Below, piece by piece: positions 1-5,457 of a stretch of DNA of 5,457 bases. Source of the stretch: Actinobacteria bacterium UBA5975 (GTDB taxonomy: Bacteria; Actinomycetota; Actinomycetes; Nanopelagicales; Nanopelagicaceae); contig DJBN01000016.1 in assembly GCA_002430075.1 (NCBI GenBank), forward strand, positions 20,897 through 26,353. The letters are read 5' to 3'. The position numbers and the translations under genes are program-made. Each line of letters opens with the position of its first letter. Position 1 is the stretch's first letter. Below the pieces are notes generated by a model. It was not told the DNA's origin, searched no databases, and was given only the letters and a program-made list of their open reading frames with translations.

Positions 1-449
1 CAGGCGAGGCTACGTGGCGAACGCTTTCGACTGTGACAACTGGAACAGATGGAAAAATTTCTAAATCGATCATCATCGGTAGATCTACATATATTCGACT
101 CCACTCTGATGCAACGTGGGACCGTGCCGAAGGTATAAGTGCACAGACTCTTGTTACTGTAAACCGTTTATTAATCCTTAGCGCACCAGCAACTGCAAAG
201 AGCGTTTTGCAAATAGCATTGAGTGGATACCTTCTTCCGCGCACCGCAGGTGCAGCGCTTCTTATAGAGAAGAAGGTCGGTAAAAAGTGGATTCCGGTCA
301 ATACACCGCTGACCACTGATGCCGAAGGAAACTTTACGACTCTTCTATCAGCTGTGCCCCGTGGCGTTCTCACATTGAGAGTTACCGCCGAGGCAGACCC
401 ACTCTGGAGCGCTGTCACAAGCCCAATATTTAATATCATTATCCGGTGA
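1..449 (+). CDS. C-terminal part of a probable secreted/surface protein with Ig-like repeats (5' truncated by window)
   Basis: The frame is open from the first full codon at position 3 to the TGA at 447-449 and gives 148 residues, so the gene begins outside the window; a GTG at 33 is an internal valine codon. Two segments look like diverged copies of one beta-sandwich unit. The first (about residues 1-54) has the core W-x-x-L-x-T then TDGK and ends in TLVTVNR. The second (about 58-148) has KKW, then TTDAEGNFT near 104-112, RGVLTLRV near 120-127, and ends in IFNIIIR. The pattern of Trp, then T-D-x-x-G-x-F, then a hydrophobic R-V strand is typical of Ig-like or bacterial surface beta-sandwich domains, often found at the C-terminus of secreted proteins. 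Any catalytic domain would lie upstream and cannot be seen. The stop overlaps the clpS start, so the two are probably co-translated. Fold class is moderately sure; function is unknown. Confidence 0.7.
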   Translation, partial: GEATWRTLSTVTTGTDGKISKSIIIGRSTYIRLHSDATWDRAEGISAQTLVTVNRLLILSAPATAKSVLQIALSGYLLPRTAGAALLIEKKVGKKWIPVNTPLTTDAEGNFTTLLSAVPRGVLTLRVTAEADPLWSAVTSPIFNIIIR

Positions 450-742
450 TGGTTAAAACTGCGGATAAGATTGAAGAAGAGATTCGCACAATCTTTTCAG
501 CAGATACGCCATGGGTGACCATCGTGTGGGATGACCCCGTCAATCTTCAGACCTATGTGACATATGTTTTTATGGAGCTCTTTAGCTATTCAAAAACTCG
601 AGCAACCGAGTTGATGTTGCAAGTACATAATGATGGCAAGGCAATAGTTTCGACCGGCAGCCGCGAAGAGATGGAACATGATGTCGCTAGGCTTCATGAA
701 TATGGCTTGTGGGCCACGCTCCAACGTGGAGATCAACTATGA
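449..742 (+). CDS. clpS: ATP-dependent Clp protease adaptor ClpS
   Basis: ClpS is the cytoplasmic adaptor that binds proteins with N-degron residues and delivers them to the Clp AAA+ unfoldase (ClpC in Actinobacteria) for degradation. The 97-residue product has a flexible N-terminus (1-21), then the core fold. It starts with [12 protein letters not shown] (22-33), which holds the acidic pocket residues Asp28 and Asp29. LMLQVH (55-60) follows, with His60 matching the pocket histidine of E. coli ClpS (His66), and the end is GLWATLQR, typical of actinobacterial members. The position of E. coli Asn34 is Trp27 here, which as I recall is normal for actinobacterial ClpS. The ATG at 449 overlaps the preceding stop by one base (TGATG). 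A GTG at 446 would give one extra residue and a 4-base overlap and cannot be excluded. I see no Shine-Dalgarno, so translation probably depends on coupling to the upstream gene. The 3' end overlaps the DUF2017 gene by four bases. Confidence 0.95.
   Translation: MVKTADKIEEEIRTIFSADTPWVTIVWDDPVNLQTYVTYVFMELFSYSKTRATELMLQVHNDGKAIVSTGSREEMEHDVARLHEYGLWATLQRGDQL
728..731 (+). promoter_or_regulatory. Ribosome binding site GGAG for the DUF2017 gene
   Basis: GGAG lies seven bases before the ATG at 739, inside the 3' end of clpS. It decides the start: the GTG at 709 in the same frame has no such motif and would create a 34-base overlap with clpS. Confidence 0.7.
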
Positions 743-1329
743 CTTCCACCGAAGGTTTTAAACGCCAAGGGGACCATACATATATTGCACACTTCGCCGA
801 TAGTGAAAAAGAAGTACTTCTCAATCTCTGTGAGCAGATCATTGAGTTATTGGCTGAACGCCGTGATCATGGCCATGAAGATCCACTGGCAGCAATGGTG
901 GGGATTACTTCCCATGATTCTCCACCTGATGATGAAGTCCTGCACCGCTTACTTCCCAATGCTTATACCGATCAAGTCGATGCTTCGGAATTTCGTCGAT
1001 ATACAGAATCAACGCTACGACAGAAGAAGCAGGCGCATGCCATGTCGATGCGGATTCATTTGAAGTCATCAGATGATGGAGATGTTGATTTAGATCACGA
1101 CAATGCAAATGCCTGGCTAGGTGGGATTAATGACATTCGGTTAGCCCTAGGCGTGCGACTCAAAGTTGAGAATAATTCGCATGAAGAGCTTGAACTCTTA
1201 TCACCGGATGACCCGCTTCGTGGAGTTTATGCAGTTTATACATGGCTTGGGTGGCTTCAAGAGACCTTACTGGCCGCTCTCATTGATGATTTCGATGAAG
1301 ATGAAGAATCTGCACTCAGCAATGGGTAG
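739..1329 (+). CDS. DUF2017 family protein
   Basis: This 196-residue protein matches the actinobacterial DUF2017 family that sits beside clpS (Rv1332 in M. tuberculosis, annotated as a possible regulator); its biochemical role is not established. Recognisable blocks are RLLPNAYTD (70-78) followed by SEFRRYTE (83-90), [17 protein letters not shown] (125-141) and [19 protein letters not shown] (163-181), which read as amphipathic helices of a helical, cytoplasmic protein. There is no signal peptide or membrane segment. The tail from about 183 is strongly acidic (DDFDEDEE). I see no helix-turn-helix and no catalytic motif, so the regulator label is not supported by sequence alone. The ATG overlaps the clpS stop as ATGA (739-742) and has a GGAG upstream, so the two genes are translationally coupled. 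Coupling to clpS hints at a role linked to Clp proteolysis, which is inference. Family assignment is good; function is unknown. Confidence 0.85.
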   Translation: MTSTEGFKRQGDHTYIAHFADSEKEVLLNLCEQIIELLAERRDHGHEDPLAAMVGITSHDSPPDDEVLHRLLPNAYTDQVDASEFRRYTESTLRQKKQAHAMSMRIHLKSSDDGDVDLDHDNANAWLGGINDIRLALGVRLKVENNSHEELELLSPDDPLRGVYAVYTWLGWLQETLLAALIDDFDEDEESALSNG

Positions 1330-1341
1330 CAACTGCAGCTG

Positions 1342-1353
1342 TAGGATTTGTCT
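1342..1353 (+). promoter_or_regulatory. Dual-reading start signal for mec: -10-like TAGGAT or ribosome binding site AGGA
   Basis: TAGGAT (1342-1347) is followed by exactly six bases and the ATG at 1354. As a -10 hexamer (TAnnnT) it would start a leaderless mRNA at the ATG. As AGGA (1343-1346) it is a short Shine-Dalgarno seven bases from the ATG. No clear -35 is seen, so the ribosome-binding reading is at least as likely. Either reading favours the ATG at 1354 over the TTG at 1348. Confidence 0.4.
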
Positions 1354-1770
1354 ATGACGTTACAGATATCTCGCGCATTTGTTGATGCCATGCTCGAACA
1401 ATCTCGCGCAGAGTATCCCGATGAATGTTGCGGAGTAATTCTTGGGCCTGAAGGAGAAGATAAAGTGGAGCGACTTAAACCAATGGTCAATGCAGCACAT
1501 TCACCGACCTTCTATGAGTTCGATCCCAAGGATTTGCTTGCGCTCTATCGGGAAGTAGATGAGCACAATGAAGAAATCGTTGTTATTTATCATTCTCATA
1601 CAGAGACCGAGGCCTACCCATCACGCACAGATATTGCCTATGCGAATGAACCGGGCACACATTATGTTGTCATCTCTACACGCAAAGAGATTGCACCTGC
1701 AACAGAGTTTCGCTCATATCGAATTATTAACTCAGAAGTTGTTGAAGAGCCTGTCACTATTATCGATTAG
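1354..1770 (+). CDS. mec: CysO-cysteine peptidase Mec (JAMM/M67 zinc metallopeptidase)
   Basis: Mec cleaves the bond between the C-terminal glycine of CysO and cysteine, releasing cysteine and free sulfur carrier; this is established for Rv1334 of M. tuberculosis. The 138-residue protein is a single JAMM/MPN domain of the usual length for short bacterial members. The motif is complete: Glu24 in DECCG, then His80-Ser81-His82, seven residues, Ser90, two residues and Asp93 (HSH...SRTD). These supply the zinc ligands (two His and Asp) and the general-base Glu. No signal peptide is seen, so it is cytoplasmic. The start at ATG 1354 is preferred over an in-frame TTG at 1348 because AGGA lies at correct spacing only for the ATG. 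It follows the DUF2017 stop by 24 bases and precedes cysO by 46. The adjacent cysO and cysM separate it from other M67 peptidases of unknown target. Confident. Confidence 0.93.
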   Translation: MTLQISRAFVDAMLEQSRAEYPDECCGVILGPEGEDKVERLKPMVNAAHSPTFYEFDPKDLLALYREVDEHNEEIVVIYHSHTETEAYPSRTDIAYANEPGTHYVVISTRKEIAPATEFRSYRIINSEVVEEPVTIID

Positions 1771-1780
1771 CTACCTTCAA

Positions 1781-1816
1781 TTAGAGATACAGGCACTTAT
1801 TAGGCATAATTGCGCT
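1781..1816 (+). promoter_or_regulatory. Putative promoter giving a leaderless cysO transcript
   Basis: CATAAT (1805-1810) matches the -10 consensus TATAAT at five of six positions and ends six bases before the cysO ATG at 1817, so +1 would fall on the A of the ATG. A weak -35 candidate TTAGAG (1781-1786) lies 18 bases upstream. No Shine-Dalgarno is present before cysO, which fits leaderless initiation. The gap of 46 bases is the largest inside the gene block up to rdgB. This is prediction from sequence only. Confidence 0.5.
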
Positions 1817-3068
<1,252 letters not shown>

Positions 3069-3866
3069 ATGAGCAATGCGCCAATCGGTATCTTCGATTC
3101 TGGCGTTGGCGGACTAACGGTGGCTCGAGCGATACTTGATCAACTTCCTAATGAATCCATTATCTATCTTGGTGACACAGCACGTGGCCCATTTGGTCCA
3201 CGCACGTTGGCTGAGGTCCGTGACTTCTCGCTCGAATCACTTGATTTCCTTGTAGCGCAAGGCGTTAAAGCAATTGTCATTGCATGTAATACAGCAAGCG
3301 CTGCGATGTTGCGCGATGCGCGCGAGCGTTATTCAGTTCCAGTTATCGAAGTTATTCAACCGGCTGTCAGACGCGCAGTTGCAGCCACCCGTACAGGCAA
3401 AGTCGGAGTAATTGGAACTCGCGCAACGATTGATTCTCAAGCCTATATCGATGCATTTGCTGCAGCGCCACAGTTAACAATCGAATCAATGGCTTGCCCA
3501 CTCTTCGTTGAATTTGTCGAACGAGGAGAAACATCGGGGGAGGCAATTACTAAAGTCGCGCGAGAGTATTTGCAGCCGATGATTGGCGCCCAGGTAGATA
3601 CCTTGGTTTTAGGCTGCACCCACTACCCGCTTCTCACCGGCGTAATCTCGTATGTAATGGGCAATGATGTCTCCTTAGTATCAAGTGCTGAAGAGACAGC
3701 TAAAGATTTGTATCGTGTCCTTATTGAGAATTCACTACTTCGCTCAGATAAGAGCGCTCCAGCAGAACACACATTCTTAGCCACGGGGGATGCGAAGGCA
3801 TTTGAAGTTTTAGCGCGCCGATTCCTTGGACCTGAAGTGGGTTCGGTTCAACATCACGAACTTTAA
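3069..3866 (+). CDS. murI: Glutamate racemase MurI
   Basis: MurI is a cofactor-independent cytoplasmic enzyme that converts L-glutamate to D-glutamate for the peptidoglycan stem peptide. At 265 residues it has the family's usual length. The two catalytic cysteines are Cys73 in ACNTAS and Cys183 in GCTHYPLL (182-189), with His185 beside the second. The N-terminal motif [12 protein letters not shown] (7-18) includes Asp10 and Ser11, and [11 protein letters not shown] (33-43) replaces the commoner RVPYG form, a variant I regard as ordinary in Actinobacteria. The two-lobed aspartate/glutamate racemase fold is therefore complete and likely active. Start ATG 3069 is 26 bases after cysM and lacks a ribosome binding site; a TAGACT hexamer suggests its own leaderless transcript. 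The neighbourhood with cysM upstream and rph downstream is conserved in Actinobacteria without a known metabolic link. Confident. Confidence 0.97.
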   Translation: MSNAPIGIFDSGVGGLTVARAILDQLPNESIIYLGDTARGPFGPRTLAEVRDFSLESLDFLVAQGVKAIVIACNTASAAMLRDARERYSVPVIEVIQPAVRRAVAATRTGKVGVIGTRATIDSQAYIDAFAAAPQLTIESMACPLFVEFVERGETSGEAITKVAREYLQPMIGAQVDTLVLGCTHYPLLTGVISYVMGNDVSLVSSAEETAKDLYRVLIENSLLRSDKSAPAEHTFLATGDAKAFEVLARRFLGPEVGSVQHHEL

Positions 3867-3888
3867 ATACAGTAATCAAAAAGAAAAT

Positions 3889-3892
3889 GGGG
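3889..3892 (+). promoter_or_regulatory. Ribosome binding site GGGG favouring the rph start at 3899
   Basis: GGGG ends six bases before the ATG at 3899. The earlier in-frame ATG at 3887 has only A-rich sequence upstream and would make these bases part of the coding region. Weak motif, but it agrees with the conserved MARNDGR N-terminus. Confidence 0.4.
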
Positions 3893-3898
3893 CACGAG

Positions 3899-4621
3899 AT
3901 GGCACGCAATGACGGACGCACGGTAGATCAACTTCGCGACATTAAAATCACTCGCGGATGGCTTGATCACGCAGAAGGTTCTGTGCTTGTTGAATTCGGC
4001 AAGACTCGCGTTCTATGTGTTGCCTCCTTTACTCCAGGTGTCCCACGCTGGTTAAAGGACTCTGGCAATGGCTGGGTTACATCTGAATATTCCATGTTGC
4101 CACGTGCAACTCACACGCGTTCAGATCGCGAAAGTGTTAAGGGAAAGCTTGGCGGACGTACTCAAGAGATTTCTCGCCTCATAGGTCGTTCGCTGCGTGG
4201 AATCGTTGATATGAAAGAGCTTGGCGAAAATACTATTGTTATTGATTGCGATGTTTTGCAAGCAGATGGCGGAACTCGCACCGCTGCAATTACTGGCGCA
4301 TATGTTGCACTCGCTGATGCAATTAGTTGGGCACAGAAAGAGGGTCACATCAAGGCTAGTGCAAAGCCACTTGCTGATTCTGTAGCAGCGGTCAGCGTTG
4401 GAATTATCGCAGGAGTGCCGATGCTCGATCTTTGTTACGAAGAAGATGTGCGGGCAGAGACAGATATGAATGTGGTTTGTTCAGGCGATGGACGATTCAT
4501 CGAAGTCCAGGGCACCGCAGAAGGCGCACCTTTTGATCGCGCGCTCCTCGATTCACTCTTAGACTTAGCTGTTGCAGGCTGTGCGACCCTTACCAATCTT
4601 CAGAAGCAAGCACTCGCATAA
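3899..4621 (+). CDS. rph: Ribonuclease PH (tRNA 3'-end processing)
   Basis: RNase PH is a phosphate-dependent 3'-to-5' exoribonuclease that trims the 3' ends of tRNA precursors in the cytoplasm; it forms a ring hexamer. The 240-residue product is complete and near the usual 238-260. It opens with MARNDGR, then [20 protein letters not shown] (17-36). The phosphate-binding residues Arg87 in KLGGRTQE and Thr126-Arg127 in DGGTRTAAI align with Arg86, Thr125 and Arg126 of studied homologues. DLCYEED (177-183) and AETDMNVV (186-193) carry the conserved acidic residues, and IEVQGTAEG (201-209) the C-terminal signature. I prefer the ATG at 3899 because the protein then begins as the family does and GGGG lies six bases upstream. 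An in-frame ATG at 3887 would add MGHE and is the main alternative. The gene begins 32 bases after murI and ends three bases before rdgB, so rph and rdgB are probably one transcript. Confident. Confidence 0.96.
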   Translation: MARNDGRTVDQLRDIKITRGWLDHAEGSVLVEFGKTRVLCVASFTPGVPRWLKDSGNGWVTSEYSMLPRATHTRSDRESVKGKLGGRTQEISRLIGRSLRGIVDMKELGENTIVIDCDVLQADGGTRTAAITGAYVALADAISWAQKEGHIKASAKPLADSVAAVSVGIIAGVPMLDLCYEEDVRAETDMNVVCSGDGRFIEVQGTAEGAPFDRALLDSLLDLAVAGCATLTNLQKQALA

Positions 4622-4624
4622 AAA

Positions 4625-5242
4625 ATGTCACATACGCTCTTACTTGCAACGCGCAACAAGGGAAAGATCGAAGAGTTTCGCAGAATTCTTGATGCAATTG
4701 CACCTGGTGCAATCAAGCTCGTCGGGTTAGAAGAGTTCCCAGAGCTGCCTGATGTTCTCGAAGATGGAAGCACATTCGAAGAGAATGCTTTAAAGAAGGC
4801 TCGCGAGATGTCGCTTGCAACGGGTTTGCCAGCAATTGCAGATGACAGTGGTCTCTGCGTCGATGTTCTCAATGGTGATCCAGGAATTTTTTCAGCGCGT
4901 TGGGCTGGTAACCACGGTGATGACGCTGCAAATACAGCAAAAGTTCTCGAGCAGTTAGCCAACATCAGTGATGAAGACCGGGGCGCTCACTTCACTTGTG
5001 TTGCAGCTCTCTATCTTCCCGATGGTCGAAGCCACTGCCAAGAGGCTCGCTTTGATGGGTGGATTCTTCACAATCCAGTGGGGGAGCGCGGCTTCGGCTA
5101 CGACCCGATCTTTCGCCCCGATGGGCTGGATATCTCAAGTGCGCAAATGAGCGCTGAAGATAAGGATGCAATCAGTCACCGAGGAAAATCACTCCGTGCA
5201 ATAGCGCCACATGTCATCACATTGCTCAATTCTCTAAGATAA
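4625..5242 (+). CDS. rdgB: dITP/XTP pyrophosphatase (RdgB/HAM1 family)
   Basis: This Ham1-like enzyme hydrolyses deaminated purine nucleoside triphosphates (dITP, ITP, XTP) to monophosphate and pyrophosphate, keeping them out of DNA and RNA. The 205-residue protein has the full set of family motifs: LATRNKGKIEEF (7-18) for triphosphate binding, TFEENALKKAR (50-60), ADDSGLCVDVLNGDPGIFSA (72-91) with the catalytic Asp74 matching Asp69 of E. coli, GERGFGYDPIF (153-163) and SHRGKSL (184-190) for base recognition. It is cytoplasmic and appears intact. The ATG is three bases after the rph stop, separated by AAA, and no Shine-Dalgarno is apparent, so translation probably depends on ribosomes finishing rph. 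The rph-rdgB pair is common in Actinobacteria. It is the last gene of the tightly packed block; a hairpin follows. Confident. Confidence 0.96.
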   Translation: MSHTLLLATRNKGKIEEFRRILDAIAPGAIKLVGLEEFPELPDVLEDGSTFEENALKKAREMSLATGLPAIADDSGLCVDVLNGDPGIFSARWAGNHGDDAANTAKVLEQLANISDEDRGAHFTCVAALYLPDGRSHCQEARFDGWILHNPVGERGFGYDPIFRPDGLDISSAQMSAEDKDAISHRGKSLRAIAPHVITLLNSLR

Positions 5243-5258
5243 ACTTTTGTCCATATTC

Positions 5259-5283
5259 CTTCCTATGTCGTAGACGTAGGAAG
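5259..5283 (+). terminator. Inverted repeat between rdgB and the lysine-rich gene: possible terminator without a T-tract, or 5' UTR hairpin
   Basis: Arms CTTCCTATGTC (5259-5269) and GACGTAGGAAG (5273-5283) form an 11-pair stem, with one G-U pair and a three-base loop GTA. No run of T follows, so it is not a classical intrinsic terminator. Its place 17 bases after the rdgB stop and 16 bases before the next AAGGAG fits termination, an mRNA-stabilising 5' hairpin or a protein-binding palindrome equally well. Confidence 0.4.
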
Positions 5284-5299
5284 TAGCCCTTCATAACTC

Positions 5300-5305
5300 A
5301 AGGAG
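5300..5305 (+). promoter_or_regulatory. Strong ribosome binding site AAGGAG for the lysine-rich protein
   Basis: AAGGAG lies six bases before the GTG at 5312. It is the best Shine-Dalgarno in the window and fixes the GTG as the start. It suggests high translation, as expected for an abundant nucleoid-type protein. Confidence 0.8.
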
Positions 5306-5311
5306 ATCACA

Positions 5312-5457
5312 GTGGCAGTAAAGAAGAAGACAGCGGCTAAGAAAGCTGCTCCAAAAAAGAGCGCAAAGAAGTCTCCTGCAAAGAAGGCCGTTGCTAAAAA
5401 GAAGACAACGTTAAAGAAGACCGTTGCTAAAAAGAAGACCGTTGCTAAAAAGAAGAC
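5312..5457 (+). CDS. Lysine/alanine-rich basic protein, N-terminal part (3' truncated; histone H1-like candidate)
   Basis: A GTG at 5312, six bases after AAGGAG, opens a frame that runs without a stop to the window edge, giving 48 codons plus two bases. The product begins MAVKKKTAAKKAAPKKSAKK and continues as about half lysine with alanine, threonine, valine, proline and serine. There are no acidic residues in the visible part, which ends in KKTVAK units. Such tracts resemble bacterial histone H1-like proteins (Hc2 type) and the basic tails of actinobacterial HU; they bind DNA or RNA non-specifically. They also occur as basic N-terminal extensions, for example before DksA/TraR-type zinc fingers in some Actinobacteria, so the downstream domain decides the identity and lies outside. 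The strong ribosome binding site contrasts with the weak or absent ones of the genes before it. A nucleic-acid-binding role is likely; the family is uncertain. Confidence 0.75.
   Translation, partial: MAVKKKTAAKKAAPKKSAKKSPAKKAVAKKKTTLKKTVAKKKTVAKKK
5388..5456 (+). repeat. 18-base tandem repeat inside the lysine-rich gene
   Basis: The unit CCGTTGCTAAAAAGAAGA occurs at 5388-5405, 5421-5438 and 5439-5456; the last two are perfect and adjacent. Between the first and second is a 15-base degenerate copy (5406-5420). The unit length is a multiple of three, so copy changes keep the frame and add or remove one six-residue block (TVAKKK). The array continues to, and probably beyond, the window edge. 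Confidence 0.85.

Noticed and set aside
33..449. Reading the first gene as a complete small protein starting at the GTG at 33
   Set aside because: The frame is open to the window edge, and the residues before 33 complete the first Ig-like repeat (its Trp lies there), so the GTG is an internal valine codon.
709..738. GTG start at 709 for the DUF2017 gene
   Set aside because: The ATG at 739 has GGAG at good spacing and an ATGA overlap with clpS; the extra ten residues overlap clpS and do not resemble the family.
1559..1816. A long N-terminal extension of CysO overlapping mec
   Set aside because: It lies in a shifted frame over the mec coding region, and CysO homologues begin at the MPIEVRIP position.
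3868..3873. TACAGT as a -10 element for rph
   Set aside because: It fits TAnnnT, but no -35 at normal spacing stands out and the distance to the start differs from the other candidates; too weak to list.
3887..3898. ATG at 3887 as the start of rph
   Set aside because: RNase PH proteins start close to MARNDGR, and GGGG fits the ATG at 3899; kept as an alternative, not excluded.
4600..4965. 121-codon open frame on the minus strand over rph/rdgB
   Set aside because: It is antisense to well-conserved coding sequence; the serine/alanine-rich translation resembles no family and has no ribosome binding site I can see.
5247..5276. Promoter TTGTCC / TAGACG before the lysine-rich gene
   Set aside because: The spacing is 18 bases, but the -10 lacks the final T and overlaps the hairpin; a promoter is likely here but cannot be placed.

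Overview
The window is a compact, all-plus-strand gene block that matches the conserved actinobacterial order clpS - DUF2017 - mec - cysO - cysM - murI - rph - rdgB. From memory of the Mycobacterium tuberculosis Rv1331-Rv1341 region, the order is the same, but the counterparts of Rv1333 (S58-type peptidase), Rv1337 (rhomboid) and Rv1339 (metallo-beta-lactamase-fold phosphodiesterase) are absent. By eye the base composition is moderate (somewhat below 50% GC), intergenic gaps are tiny and several genes overlap. Actinobacterial protein signatures with low GC and extreme compaction suggest a streamlined actinobacterium, possibly of the freshwater acI/Nanopelagicales type. The phylum is well supported; the lineage is inference.

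Layout. Positions 1-449 hold the C-terminal end of a gene that enters from the left, with two Ig-like beta-sandwich repeats, probably a surface or secreted protein. Its stop overlaps the start of clpS (449-742, N-degron adaptor), which in turn overlaps a DUF2017 gene (739-1329). Next comes the cysteine module: mec (1354-1770, JAMM metallopeptidase), cysO (1817-2089, ubiquitin-like sulfur carrier with a free Gly-Gly end) and cysM (2092-3042, O-phosphoserine sulfhydrylase). Then follow murI (3069-3866, glutamate racemase), rph (3899-4621, RNase PH) and rdgB (4625-5242, dITP/XTP pyrophosphatase). After a 69-base gap containing a hairpin, a lysine-rich, repeat-bearing protein starts at 5312 and runs off the right end.

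How the genes work together. CysO carries sulfur as a C-terminal thiocarboxylate. CysM joins it to activated O-phosphoserine to give a CysO-cysteine adduct, and Mec releases cysteine and regenerates CysO. The activating enzyme (MoeZ type) is not in the window. MurI, RNase PH and RdgB are housekeeping enzymes that share the neighbourhood without an obvious shared pathway.

No previously undescribed system is evident. The most interesting signals are regulatory: -10-like hexamers exactly six bases before the ATG of mec, cysO and murI, suggesting leaderless transcripts, and a probable ribosome binding site for cysM made from the two glycine codons that CysO needs for its function.
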